Shown: one piece after another, positions 34,669 to 46,232 of the stretch | How the letters are laid out: every line of letters starts with the position of its first letter | Position numbering within the stretch: position 1 is the stretch's first letter | NCBI RefSeq assembly: GCF_018873765.1 | Contig: NW_025317357.1 | Location: 186,001-250,000, forward strand | Source: Telopea speciosissima | Lineage: Eukaryota > Streptophyta > Magnoliopsida > Proteales > Proteaceae | Direction of reading: 5' to 3' | Length of the DNA stretch: 64,000 nucleotides | Position numbers and translations under genes: made by a program | Notes under the pieces: model-generated | Told to the model about the DNA's origin: nothing | What the model saw: only the letters and a program-made list of their open reading frames with translations | Database searches by the model: none

Positions 34669-35868
34669 AGTCCCAAGTCAATTACAACGACCCTAGCTGA
34701 TCATTCGTTATCGCCCTCTACTTCATCAGAACCTTTGCCTGGGGATTCTTCCCCTCCTGACTTTCTAGTTGCCCTTTTGTAAAGGTACTCGAACTGCTAC
34801 TCAAAAGTCTAATATTGTTTATCCTGTTTCTAAATTTGTTACTGTGTCTCGTCTTTCACATTTACTTTGCAACTTTGCTTTGTCTTTAGCTATTGTGTCT
34901 ATGTGGCATCCTAGTTGGAAAAATGTTATGAATGTAAAAATGGATGTCTTATTGGATCGTCACGCATGGTCTCTTACCGACTTACCCCCAAGAAAGGAGC
35001 TTGTGTGGTGTCGTTGGGTGTTCATTGTTAAGTACCTACTGGATGGTTCAGTTGAGCAATTGAAAGCTCACTTGGTTACCAAAGGATACAATACTTAGAT
35101 GTATGGCGTCAACTATTTTGAGGCATTCTCTCTAGTGGTTTGTCTTAATTCTATTCCAGTTTCTATCTCCTTGACTGTTAATCTTAAGGAGGAGGTGTAT
35201 ATGGAGCAACCTCCTAGGTATGCTGCTTAGGGGAGAATGTGACCAAAGTATGTCATCTTCACAATGCTATTTATGGGCTTACAATCTCCTCGTGCCTAGT
35301 TTGATAAGTTCAGTAAAGTTATTGTGGGTATGGGTTCACTCAGTGCTTTTCTGATCACTCTGTATTTGTTCATAGTCATGAGGTGAAGGTCGTCATTCTT
35401 GTTGTGTATGTTGATCACTATATTTGTTCACTATCATGAGGCAAAGGTCGTCATTCTTGTTGTGTACGTTGATGATATTATCATTTATGGTAATGATTCT
35501 TCTGGCATTGAAGATGTCAAGGCATATCTACATCAGCACTTTTAGATGAATGACTTAGGGATGCTTAAGTATTCAAGAAAACTCTTATTCAAGAATTGGG
35601 TTTTTCAGTCAACCCATGGAGATGTATTGTGACAATCAAACTATTGTTTATATTGCTAGTAATCCAGTGCTCATGAACGGACGAAGCATATTGAAGTCGA
35701 TTGTCACTTTGTGCGGAATGCTATCATGCAAAAATAGATTCTACTCCATTTATTACTTCCAACAATCAACTCTACGATATGTTTACTAAGGTATTGTTTA
35801 GGCTTAACTTCCTTAGTGGTTGTTCCAAGCTGGGCATGGGAGATCTTTATGCTCCAGCTTGAGAGGGA
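34669..35868 (+). pseudogene. copia D reverse transcriptase and RNase H
   Basis: Pieces in shifting frames: RHAWSLTDLPPRKELVWCRW, LKAHLVTKGYNT, YVDDIIIYGNDSSGIEDVKA and KHIEVDCHFVRNAIMQK. One YVDD box is intact in sequence (about 35470), but a duplicated copy just before it reads YVDH. Much of RT between 35150 and 35350 is degraded. Confidence 0.75.
35360..35475. repeat. about 55-bp duplication around the YVDD codons
   Basis: gaaggtcgtcattcttgttg-type text (gtgaaggtcgtc / gcaaaggtcgtc) with the preceding tttgttca..tcatgagg and following tgtgta.gttgat occurs twice in tandem, at about 35365-35418 and 35419-35474. Confidence 0.85.
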
Positions 35869-35869
35869 G

Positions 35870-36130
35870 TATTAAGGGTTATGTTAAGTGTTAATAGGTG
35901 TTACCACTATTCTAATGGTATATTTGTTAGTATGTAGTGAGTTATGGGTAAAGTTGTACTTAGTGTGTTTAAGTCATGTCCTCTATTGTAATTGCACATA
36001 CATTCTCGGTTTGATAGTTCTCTCTCCCTCTCTCTCATTTTTCTCTCCTCTACCTTTTGGTGGTTCTTCTCTTCTCCTCTTCATTGTTGATCTTCTAGGC
36101 TTTGATATTATTTTAGAAACAAGCCTTACA
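35870..36130 (+). repeat. 3' LTR of copia D
   Basis: Follows the polypurine-like gagagggagt. Starts tattaagggttatg (TG mutated to TA) and ends gccttaca. Contains the pyrimidine-rich tctctccctctctctc block usual near copia LTR ends. Confidence 0.65.
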
Positions 36131-36330
36131 AGGGGGCACAAAATGTGATTATTATGGAGCTAGAAGCATTGCTCTTTGAGCATCTTTGGTGCTTTTATGA
36201 CTTAATATTGTGGTGTCATGAACCTTCCGGTCTTAAATCAAAGAAGCCCTGGGACCAAGCCTAGAATTTACCTACATAGTTAAAGTAGATTATGTGGTCT
36301 ATGTTAACTTGAAAGTGTATTGAAATAAGT

Positions 36331-36514
36331 TGAGAGAAAGAGAGAAGAAAGAATGATTTGGCTTGTCAAGAAGACAGGCCGCCACTTTATTTATAATTAG
36401 AGAACATTACAAATATGGAAGTAAAATCCTAGCATAATCACATATGCAACATGTGCATAATGAACCTAGACACTCTAGTGTATCTGGGTCCGGGTCACGG
36501 GTCATTCTTCAACA
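36331..36514 (-). repeat. 3' LTR of copia C
   Basis: 184 bp, TGAGAGAAAG to TTCAACA on the plus strand, sharing the ends and several inner blocks of the B LTR (6210-6441) but shorter by internal deletions. Confidence 0.8.
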
Positions 36515-36621
36515 CTCCCCCTCAAGTTGGTTCATAGATATCTCGCATGCCCAACATGGAAACAATTGGATGGAAGAATTTTACCATTAAGCCTTTAGTG
36601 AACACATTACACATCAGCTAG

Positions 36622-37800
36622 TTAATTCTCAATTGTAACAAATAGAGTACAAATCTGACCATCTTCAATCTTCTCCTTGATGAAGTGTCGGTCAATCTCA
36701 AGATGTTTTGTCCTGTCATATTGAAGAGGGTTATGAGCTATACTGATTGTAGCTTTATTATCACAATAGAGTCTCATAGGCCCTTCTGGTGCTATTCTCA
36801 AATCCTGGAGAAGTTTTTTCAACCAAATGAGTTCGCAAAGTCCTATTGTCATTGCTCTGTATTATGCCTTAATAGTGGACTTGGAAACAACGGATTGTTT
36901 CTTGCTCCTCCAAGTTACCAAATTCCCTCCAAGGAATTTGTAATATCCTGAAGTGGATCTTTAGTCATCAATAGAACCAGCCCAATCAGTATCAGTAAAG
37001 GATTATAACTATAGGTTTCCATCATTTGAAAATAGAATACCTTTTCCAGGAGCTGATTTTAATTATCAAAGAATTTTGTAAACTGCCTTAAGGTGTACAG
37101 TCTTTGAATCATGTAGGAAACGACCGACAACTCCTACAACATAAGCAGTGTTTGGCCTTGTATGAGATAAATGTATAAGTTTGCTGACAAGACGTTGATA
37201 TCTCTCCTTTTCTACAGAGTTAACACCGGTGCTGCTGAGTTGGTGATTAACTTCAATTGGAGAATCAACAGACTTGCAACTGAGCATCCCAATCTCTTCA
37301 AGGAGGTCTAAAACATACTTTCTTTGAGAAATGAAGATTCCTTTGTTGGATCTGGCTACTTCAATTCCCAAGAAGCACTTGAAGTGCCCTTAGTCTTTAC
37401 TTTCAAACTTTGTTGTCAGTCGAGTTTTTAGAAGGGAGATTTCTTCCTCATCATCTCCAATGATCACCATGTCATCCACATAAGCAATGAGAGTAGTGAC
37501 TTTGAAAATTAAGTGCTTGATAAATAGGGTATGATTTACATTACTTTGTTTGAAGCCAAATCTTAGCATAGCCTTTGGAAATCTGCCAAGCCAAGCACAA
37601 GGAGACTGTTTCAACCCATAGAGTGATTTCGGAAGTCTACCCATTTTATTAGTTGTAGCAGATGATTCAAAGCCAGGAGGAATGTCCTTGTACACTTCTT
37701 ATAAATCAACATTGAGGAACGCATTCTTCACATCCAACTGCTGAAGATCCCATCCCATGTTTGCAACTTAAGACAACAAGGCTCGAACAGAATTCATTTT
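36622..37800 (-). pseudogene. copia C RT and RNase H
   Basis: 37695-37390 reads MYKDIPPGFESSATTN, LPKSLYGLKQSPCAWLGRF and TTLIAYVDDMVIIGDDEEE, a proper copia RT palm with YVDD. It continues at 37371 with MGIEVARSNKGIFISQRKYV and HTRPNTAYVVGVVGRFL after a stop, and at 36852 with LYCDNKATISIAHNPLQYDR and KHLEIDRHFIKEKIEDG (IDRHF in place of IDCHF). A stop at 37392, a lost SSAEAEY block and frame changes make it inactive. Confidence 0.82.
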
Positions 37801-38117
37801 TACCAGTAGGGCAAATGTTTCCTTGTAATCAATGTCAGGTCTGAGCAAATCCTTTGGCAACCAGTCTAGACTTATAGCGAGCAATAGTTCCATCTACATT
37901 CTGCTTTATTGTGAACATTCACTTGCATCCAACTGCCTTCTTTCCATTAGGACAAGGCACAAGCTCCCAAGTGTCACTTTTCTTCAAGGCCTACATTTCC
38001 TCTACTATGGCATTCTTCCATTTTGGGTCTGTAATGGCTTCCTTCCAGCCATGTGGAACAGACACAAAAGAAACAAAGGCACGGTAGGAAGCAGGCAATG
38101 ACTCATAAGAGATAAAG

Positions 38118-38651
38118 TTAGAAATAAGGTGTTTGGGCGATCATCAGGATCAGGAGGAGATTCATTACCAGTTGCGGGAGGCGTAGATGAACATGGTATG
38201 TTTGGGATAGTCTTTTCCTTTTGCCTAAAATAAGCGATGAGATCCTTTTGTTTAGCTGCAACATCAGTCTCATCCGCTTGCTCCTCTTAAAGACGAACAA
38301 TATCAATGACAAAGAAGATGAAGGATTCTCTTCTTCTAGAGTCTCCCCCAAAGAGAAGACTGGTAATAAGGTTTATCCTCGTGAAAAGCAATGTCCATTG
38401 TAACAAACAATTTTTTTGGAAGGAGGATGATAACACTGATAACCTTTCTGAGAAAAAATACCCAAGAAAGATACACTTAAAGGCCCTTGGGTCAAGTTTG
38501 GACCAAGAAGGGGAAGAGTTGTGAGCAAAGCAGACACACCCAAAAATATGAGGAGGAAGATGAGAGGCAATAGTGGGGTCAGGGAGCTGACTGACTGGTG
38601 TCTGAAAATCAAGGGCAACAGAAGGAACCCTATAAATAAAAAATGCAACAA
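38118..38651 (-). pseudogene. copia C integrase tail
   Basis: 38651-38373 reads FLGIFSQKGYQCYHPPSKKI, matching KGYKCYHPPSRKL of element B. The lower part, to 38118, corresponds to the variable linker to RT with EENPSSSLSL. Confidence 0.65.
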
Positions 38652-38665
38652 TAAGTAGTTAAGTA

Positions 38666-39775
38666 CAACACATGGAAAAAGAATTCGGTTGAAACTGACT
38701 GAAACAATCGAGATATCTCAGTTTCGCATAGATGAAACAGAGTAGGAGTTCAAAAAGTTTCAGATTTCGGTTCGGATCGACTGGTTTTTGACAAGTTTCG
38801 GTCAAACTAGTCAAAACCAGTTGAACCAAACAAAACCATGTCTTAAATATTACAAGTCATAGTTGTCAAGGCAGCAAGGCGAGGCAGTGGAGGGGTGTCT
38901 AAGTGCTTAGGTGACAAGGTGCCCAAGTGTTATTTTTTATTTCCTCTCTTTTCTAACATTATTTAGTATGCTACAATATGTACCTTATATCATCAAAAAT
39001 CAACATTAAACCACATAAAGTCATCAAAAATTAATATTAAGCCACATCAAGTCATCAAAAATCAACATAGAAATAGAAGCCAACAGAACTAAAGAAGCAA
39101 GCTATTGGAAGTTTGAAACAATCAAAACATACATTTGGTTTATATGTTCTTGGAATTGGTCATTTTCAAGTATGACTAGTCTCACATTTCGTTTATACTG
39201 TTATTAGAAAATATGATCTTATCAATAAGTAATTAACCTGCTCTTGATTTTAAGAAATGATCTTGTTCTCTAATAAATTTGATTGATCAAATGATTTTAT
39301 TTTTACATGGGACTTTTTGTATTAGGTAGAGCACAAAACCAGCTTTCCAAAAAATCCAAGATTGCTTAAATCTGATTTATATTAATGAAGTTATGTTCTG
39401 CTCAAGCGTTATTGGTGTACGCGAATACTGTCAAAATGGTCTGAATTAAAATATTTTTTTAGTTATCAAAACAAATTAATATTTTACCGCACTTTTGGTT
39501 TTTAGTAATGTTTTACCATATTAAGATTTATGGAATTTTTAGATTTGAGAAAAACCCCAGCATTAAAAAATTAAAAATTTTACCTATTGCCAAAATTTCA
39601 GTTTTTTTTCTTGAACTGGAGGTTGACTTTTTATCCTTTTGAAATTTGATTTTTTTTAGCTATTTTTATTTATTGGATTCAAATAGGGGGTATTTGCTTA
39701 TTTATGAATAATGGTAAGTAAATGAAATAAGAATTATTAAGAATTATTTCATTTACTTAAATGATATTTGACACA
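38666..39775 (-). mobile_element. hAT-like CAWGGTT family, rearranged copy in inverse orientation
   Basis: 39340-39770 is the reverse complement of 7570-8000 with moderate divergence, for example the caaataggggg / cccctatttg and accgcacttttggtttttag blocks. The left arm (38673-38840) begins catggaaaaagaattcgg and holds the gtttcggtcaaac repeats typical of the family. A second MITE-like start catagttgtcaaggcagc lies at 38867. The right arm is missing after 39775, so no TSD. Confidence 0.6.
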
Positions 39776-40888
39776 ATAGGTGCCACAACCTAGTTTGATA
39801 CCAATAAACTAATGCAAGGCTCCCTACAATAAGGCGGCAGCCGCCTAGTTCTCTGTCTTTCTGTTTATTACAAATGAACTAAATCTGAAATGAATGAGAG
39901 CCTTCCCCTATTTCAATATATGCTTAATGGTGAACGCAAATATCTCCACATATACATCTAAAGTCCCTTCTCCCTTTCACGTAGAGTTGCAGGTGCATTA
40001 AACAAGGCAGCTAGAGAACATCATTTCCCATTATATCACTCTAAGAAGAGTTTCCATGGAAGAATGTCTGTTTTAAGAAATTAAAATTGATCGGACCTAC
40101 AATACCATCAACTGCTTGTGTACATTAATTAATACATACTTGGAGAAAGCACTTCCATGTTAAATAGACAAAATAAATAAAAATAAATTTGTGAAGAAGG
40201 AAAGGGTGAACCATTTATCCAGTTTTTAGTTCAACTTTTGCATTATTATTTTTTGTATTCTTGAGTTTGCCATGCATGGATGGGCACAGCCCCAATAAGT
40301 AGTAACCAATAAGAACAAGTCTCCTATTTTTTCTTTTTTTGACGTAGCAAGGTTGAGTCTAGAATATGAGGATTTCCATATGAATGGACCACACCCAATG
40401 GACGGTGAGATCCATGGAGGGATCAAAACTCTAAGGTTTGGGGAAAAACAGAAAAAGGAAAATAAGGAAGTAGTGATAACAGCATTTTCCCAGCCAAACA
40501 GGGAACCCATATCGTCTAATGTCAAACCGGCAAACAAAGGTGTAAACTGGAAAAAAGTGGCTTCAAAGTTCAAAACCAACCAGAAAGCCAGATCAAATCC
40601 AACCCATTTTAAAGACAAAATTATATAATAAAGAAAGGAAGAAAGGACTACAAGAAACAAATCAAATAGAGAAGAAAAGACTATGAACGCATTCAGTACG
40701 CAGTTGACATTATGCCCTCACCTAAGTCTTTCTTCACCCATTACACATGAACATCAACTCTTAATTAACATGGTTATACAATAGAGAAGGTATAAAGGCA
40801 AGAAAGGAGAACTTGAAGAAGAGCAGATCACAAAACCGATAAAATCTGAATTGCAATTTGAACAAACAAACATCCTCTTTGCTACTTC

Positions 40889-40933
<45 letters not shown>

Positions 40934-41038
40934 CATCTGTGATCAGTGGATGTGTGGGTGTTGAAAGTACTCGGAACAACAATAACAATGTAGATTGTAG
41001 AATATAATAATCTAAAAAAAAGAGTGATGAAAGGTTAG
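39776..41038. other. intergenic, no gene seen
   Basis: No recognisable coding region: the minus frame 40660-40226 and the plus frame 40353-40628 overlap each other and match nothing known to me. A (ct)n tract lies at 40893-40930. Confidence 0.45.
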
Positions 41039-42195
41039 TCAAATCAGAAAGAACTCATAAGAAGGATCAAGCATTGTTGCTGCTGCTGCGCTTGTACTTG
41101 TTGTCATAGAAACTGTAGTAGTAGTGACAGCTGCCGTAATGAGATTATGGGAACCTCCTCCTCCACCACCTGCGGAGGAGCTTTCTCCAGGACCGTAATG
41201 GTAAACTTCAGGGCTTTGATCATAGAGTATACCCTTGAAGACATGCCCTCCGATGTTCACAGCAGTCTGATATGCATACTAGTCTTCTTCATTGATAGAG
41301 CTCACTCTCACGCAACGAAACACCACCGGAGAATTCACTTCTGCCGGAAAATTCGCCACTTCCAACCCTGACCAACTCCAAACAACATACTAAGAAAATT
41401 AAGTTTCCATTAAACACAACATCAAACCCGAGAAGAGATCGAACACTAAGATTTATTAATATATATAATGCGACTCTTGAAAAACTGAAATCTCTTTATC
41501 AACCAAGTCACCTAACGATATAGTTGTTCGTGGATAGCACCGAATGGGCTTTCTCTCTATCTCGATATCTGTCTCAAATCCTTCTTTTTTTCTTATAATA
41601 TATATATTATGAAGGGCAATTGTACCTGATGGGGGGGGGGGGGGGGGGAACGAGTAGAGGCGAGGGAGGGAACATTGGTATTCTCTCTCTGGCTTTTGGG
41701 ATTCTCACGTCGGAGGAGCTGCTGTTGTTGTTGTTGGTGTTGCTGAATAGCGGCAAGCAACAATGTTGCTGGTGTTCACGTGTAGAAGCAGGGACCCAAG
41801 TGCTCTTAACATTGCAAGACGTGAACACCAGCAATTGATGCAATCTTTCTTATCCTGGTTCCCACAGTCTTGGGAGCTCGTTCCTCCTCCAGCTCCTTGC
41901 CTCATCGTCGTCTTCACACTACTCACAGTTGAAGCTGCTTCTGCTCTCTCTCTGCAACTCAACTCATCGGACGATGATGCCGAGCAGCAGATGTCTTCTT
42001 GCAGCCGTTGTTGATGATGATGATGTTGCCATAGCTTGAACCCTTGTTGCTATTGAATGAAATCTGATCTCCGTTCCTGAATAGGAATAGGCTGCTGCTG
42101 CTGCTCCTCGGAGGAATATCACTGGGTGGCTGATGTTGATGGTGGGTTCCACTTCCACGACCACCTCCCCCACCTAGTGAAAATCAACCAGCCAT
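41039..42195 (-). pseudogene. SHI/STY/LRP1-family (SRS) transcription factor, disabled
   Basis: Functional members are plant nuclear activators of auxin genes with a RING-like C3HC3H finger and an IGGH domain. Exon one, 42195-41626, opens MAG, hits a TGA at codon 4 and reads on as FSLGGGGGRGSG. After a one-base shift it gives LWQHHHHQQRLQEDICC, QDCGNQDKKDC and, in another frame, NVKSTWVPASTREHQQH. Between KKDC and VKSTWVPA the core of the zinc finger is deleted. Intron 41625-41367 keeps gt...ag. Exon two, 41366-41039, reads [20 protein letters not shown], a TAG (41281-41279), then [20 protein letters not shown], the IGGH domain, and a shortened [14 protein letters not shown] tail. Retained intron means a segmental, not retroposed, copy. 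Decay seems recent. Confidence 0.88.
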
Positions 42196-42303
42196 TTCTT
42201 CCACCCTAAAGCTGTGGTAAACTTCAATTGGAACCACTGAAACGCGGCTTTTAAGTAATTGCTCCTTTATTACTTGAGATCAAGATGGCCACCAAAGATG
42301 AGA

Positions 42304-42335
<32 letters not shown>

Positions 42336-43020
42336 GTACCTCCTCTTCCTCCTCCACCACTTACCCTCCACCGTATATAGTACGGTATGCTTGTGTATGT
42401 GGGTTTGAATTGTATTAGAGTACTGTAGCAGCACTGAGTTTCGTTCTTTTATATTTTTTATTTCTGGGCTTTTTTTTCCCCTTCCTTTTACCTTGATTTC
42501 GTGGTCACCATTTCTCTCTACTTTCTCTTTCTCTGGGTGTTCTGGTTGTTGGGCTCTGCAGCTTTTCCGAAAATAGATCCCATTTTATGGGAAGCGTTGA
42601 TCGTTGTTTTAATTCCTTTTCTGCGTTGGAAACATTAAACACACAGACTTACAGCTCTGCAACGCAGCCATGGCAACATCGCCCCCTTCCTTCTAGCTTC
42701 TGCAACCTCAATTAAGACAGACAACAGAACCAGAACCAGAACCCTTCTCATCCCTCTCTCTCTCCCCACACTCTCTCTAAACTCTCCCCTCATTCATCCT
42801 TTGTGAGTGATTATAAAGATGACGACATCTTCTCTCTCTCTCTCTCCTTCATCTTTGCCGCTCTTTCTTACGATTCAGAGGGGGCTGAGATGATGATCGC
42901 AACTGTCGCATGTCCATCTCACGGCCACTCCATTTCCACCCGTCAAAGCAAGAGCTTTTGGTTATTCTTGTCCGTCTTCCACCGGAAAACCCGCTACTTT
43001 TACCCTTCCCCTTTTAAGTG
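42196..43020 (-). promoter_or_regulatory. former promoter side of the SRS pseudogene
   Basis: Non-coding, with an (act)n repeat (42304-42335), a pyrimidine-rich ctctctctc tract (42751-42850) and stretches typical of 5' leaders. No TATA box could be assigned with confidence. Confidence 0.35.
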
Positions 43021-43309
43021 AGCGGGGAACCTTTACGTACGTATGCTATCGTTCAGATGGAATCCAATCTGTGAGAATATTGTTGAGCTCGGATCCTCTC
43101 CAGCCTCATTGAAGAGGATTTCTCCCCAATAATGCTCTCCTAAGGCCACGTTTCATAGGAATCATAGCCATGCAGGAGGGTTAGCTCTGTTTCCTCATTC
43201 TTTTTTGTTTTTTGTCTATTTTTCTTTTTCCTCTCTCCCTCTTTTTAAGAAATCCATAAAACGTGATTGAACAGGAAATAAGTAATTAAATCCAAAATCT
43301 AATCTCAAA

Positions 43310-43351
<42 letters not shown>

Positions 43352-44090
43352 AAATCTTATCTCATATCTAAATCTCTGTCTCTCTCTCTCTTTATGTGAA
43401 ACAATCTTGAAACTCACATTGGTTCTAATGAACAACCACCGATTTGGTCTTGCAAAAGGATGGTGAGGAAATTATATTATCGGAGTGGTTACTAATGCAG
43501 GATCGGGTATTGGTCACTTGAATCAGATTGGGTATCGATCACCTGTAAAATCGATGCGATATCGATATGGTCGAATCAATGTTTTCATGGAATGAATCTT
43601 CCCATAATAGATTCTTAGTCCAAAACGGTAAGATTCCCTCCTTTTCACTCGTGGATTTGAGGCTAAATCTCTAAATAACGGTGTGAGAGACTCGGGAGAA
43701 GGACGTGAAAATTTAAGTTTGAAAACCCTAATCACCTTATGTAGATCAATGGTTACATGGAATGAAAAATTTCCTTAATCGATTCTTTGGTAAAAAAAGG
43801 GTAAGAACCCCCCTTTTCTTGCGGATTTGACACACGAAATCTATGAATCACAACTTAAAAGGCTCGGGATGAAGAAAAAATATGGGTTTTAAAATCCACA
43901 AAAACAAGTATCGAATCGAATCGACCGATCCAGGGTACGATCCAAACAAATCTTGCACGATCGGTCTAATCTCGGGATCAGCCTCAACCGGTACCGATCC
44001 GATCTGGCAAATATCGGTCGATCCGATCCGAGATTATGAACCATGTCCCTATCATAAAAAATCAGTAATCCCATCCTTATCCTCCTCAAC
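43021..44090. other. non-coding, degenerate MITE-like sequence
   Basis: Long (ct)n tract at 43311-43348. 43495-44045 is filled with atcgat, gatccgatc and tcgatcc motifs and ends gattatgaaccatg, the right terminus style of the CAWGGTT elements; no TSD found. Confidence 0.4.
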
Positions 44091-44763
44091 TAGGGGTGCC
44101 AATTCCAAGCCCGACTGAGCCTGCCCGATTAAACTTTGTCGCAGACCGGCCCGATTATTAAACGTGTCAGGCTTAAGCCCGACACGTTTGTAATTGATCG
44201 TTCATGGTATGGGGTTCAAGCCCGCCGAGCACCTGACCGGACCGATCGATTACAACTCGACCTAGCCTGCCCGGTTAAGGCTCGACCGATTATGAACCTT
44301 TAAGATAGAGTTAATATGATCACCAGGAAAGTTAACCATGTAAATTCTGAAATGATAAATAGGTTTGCCATACCCGTGCAGAATTATTCATGTAACCCTA
44401 ATTATCAACATGAACAACTATGCCAATCATGCTAAAATATCAGAAATAACAGGGTAGGGGACTGGTATTTCAAATCTATGGTTAAAAATAATCTGATCAA
44501 ATCTCAATAAATTAAATTCGGCCCTTCATTTTGTACCAAAGCAGAAGATTTGCACCCTTGTCAGTTGAAATCATTTGGCCTTGATCCAAATTTTATAATC
44601 CTAATTCCTAAACCCACGAGTGTTGTGAATTGCAAAATGAACATTATTATAGCACGAGATTGATCGAACCCATCCAGACCCGGCCTGATTAGCTAAACAG
44701 ACGGTCATGATGCAGGGTTTGAAGTTGCTTAAGCCCAATCGGACCGACCAGTTGACACCTCTA
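44091..44763. mobile_element. hAT-type non-autonomous element with 8-bp TSD
   Basis: 673 bp with termini TAGGGGTGCCAATTCC and, inverted, TAGAGGTGTCAACTGG. The direct repeat cctcaac(t) occurs at 44084-44091 and 44764-44771. Inner arms hold gcccgac and cggcccga repeats. No transposase. Confidence 0.8.
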
Positions 44764-44797
44764 CCTCAACTTAAGAAACAATTGCACTCCAAGTCGC

Positions 44798-44938
44798 TAG
44801 GGATGTAAACGAAAATTTGAAAATCCGTATTCGATCCCCGTTCTTATTCGTTTAGGAGAATTCGAATCGTCAGAAATATAATTGGATTCGAATGTGATAA
44901 TGTCCCATGCGACCGAATTCGATCCGTTTACATCCCTA
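44798..44938. mobile_element. short hAT-type MITE
   Basis: 141 bp, TAGGGATGTAAACG to CGTTTACATCCCTA-like end (gatccgtttacatcccta), same family as the 636-bp element at 48928-49563. No TSD remains. Confidence 0.7.
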
Positions 44939-45063
44939 CCCCAATCCGAATCCTAGATCTAACCTTGCGGCTGAAATCCGGAGACGAGTAAGCTCGGCGG
45001 AATTCAGATAGCTTCGAGTGTAATCTCTTGACGAAATCGATTTCAGCCGTCCGAGTAGATCGG

Positions 45064-45118
45064 ATGGCGTTAACAGAGAAGGAAGAAGCCGAATTGATGA
45101 AGTTCCTGCGATGTCGAA
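45064..45118 (+). CDS. possible first exon, product unknown
   Basis: atg at 45064 opens MALTEKEEAELMKFLRC, and 18 codons later a perfect donor gaa|gtaagt lies at 45119. The upstream 100 bases look like a 5' leader (no upstream atg in frame after a stop). No matching second exon was located within the next kilobases, and the family is not recognised. It may be the start of a gene running right or a stray match. Confidence 0.3.
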
Positions 45119-45866
45119 GTAAGTGGCCGATGTTCTTGAGAAGTGTTGGCCCTATTTCTCATCAACTGCAAATCTGCATTAGTTTAAGTCTCTCATCTCC
45201 CTCCAACCTTTCGAGATGAACGACATAGCCTTCTCTGCTGTTGCTGCAAAAGGCGAAGGTTAAGCTTCCGTTCAGATATTCATCAAGCCTGACTAGAATT
45301 TCCTCTCTGAATCAAGGGTTTCGAATTAGGGTTTCTCCGATTCTATTCCAAGGAGAGAAACTGAGAAAGGTATTTATACAGAGCTTGGGAACACAACAGG
45401 AAAGAACCAGAGAGAGGCGGAAAAAAGAAATACGTGAGGACTTTCCTTCTCGTTCGAGGAGAAGAGAAAATTTCGGTAATGAGTGCAATTTCCAACTTCA
45501 ACTTTATCACTCTAAGTTGTTCCGGAACGGGCAGATCAACTTTTCTTTTTGATCTGCCAATCTTTGTTCTCATGGTATTTTTACCCGGTTTGTTCCGCCA
45601 CAACAGAAGATCAGACAGGATTTATCAAACAGAATTCTATTCTCATGTTGCTCTCACAGAATATAAAATCACCCGAATCACTCCCACAGAGTGCAACCGA
45701 ACGCAGCCTTACTTTTCTTTTAGAAGAAGTGGGAGAGGGATATATAAATTCTGAAGATATATGCGCCCCACACACAAGGCAGGCAGAAATTACCGTCTTA
45801 CCCCTGCCTTGTATGTAGGGCGCAAATGACAAGTAGAGGATTTCGATTCGAAGATATATTGGCAAG

Positions 45867-45889
45867 TTTTTTTTTTTTTTTTTTTTTCA
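45867..45889 (-). mobile_element. poly(A)-only retroposed insertion with 13-bp TSD
   Basis: atatattggcaag at 45854-45866 and again at 45890-45902 flank 21 T residues plus ca. On the minus strand this is tg followed by a pure A run, an extreme 5'-truncated LINE-type product. Confidence 0.75.
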
Positions 45890-46232
45890 ATATATTGGCA
45901 AGCTTACATGCCAAGCCAATGAGGATAAAGGAGGGAGACCAATTTGTATAGTGAAGGCAGAGCGCACACCCTTCAAACTTCGTTTAATTAATTCGTTCTG
46001 AGACTCAAACTGGCACCCTATAACAGACCCAGAATTAGAATTCTTTTTCTGTATATCATCTCAGCTTCCAGTCATAGTATGTATGTACATGCATTGCCTC
46101 ACTCTTTTTCTCTCCCCTCTTTCCAGTGAATGAGTTCCTTGTTGACTATGTTAAACAAACATGTAGCGACATACCGGAAACAAATTAGCAGTAAAACCAC
46201 TGAAAGACAACATACTTAACGAAGTATTAATA

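Larger units (their letters stand above)
30541..36130 (+). mobile_element. Ty1/copia element D, 5'-truncated, split by an LTR insertion
   Basis: Plus-strand integrase pieces from 30600 to 31260, resumption at 34669 into RT, RNase H to 35860, a polypurine-like cttgagagggagt (35859-35870) and a 3' LTR to 36130. No gag, protease or 5' LTR is present. The middle, 31266-34663, is a later insertion: removing it and one TSD copy joins tttactagcg to tagtcccaag in a continuous sequence. Confidence 0.8.
36331..38651 (-). mobile_element. Ty1/copia element C, 3' half
   Basis: Minus-strand integrase tail (38651-38373), RT (37695-37066), RNase H (36852-36622), polypurine tract ctccccctcaag (36515-36526) and 3' LTR (36331-36514). 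The 5' half is absent; the sequence changes to a hAT-like element near 38665. It is the same family as B and less degraded in RT. Confidence 0.82.

Noticed and set aside
40226-40660. 144-residue minus-strand ORF overlapping a 91-residue plus-strand ORF
   Set aside because: Neither shows a domain, splice context or codon pattern of a plant gene; they are mutual shadows in AT-rich DNA.
40893-40930. Possible CRISPR-like or regulatory array
   Set aside because: It is a plain (ct)n microsatellite without spacers; no CRISPR-like array exists in the window.
41631-41648. G18 run as a G-quadruplex regulatory element
   Set aside because: It encodes a proline run in the dead SRS exon and may be inflated by sequencing error; there is no independent sign of function.
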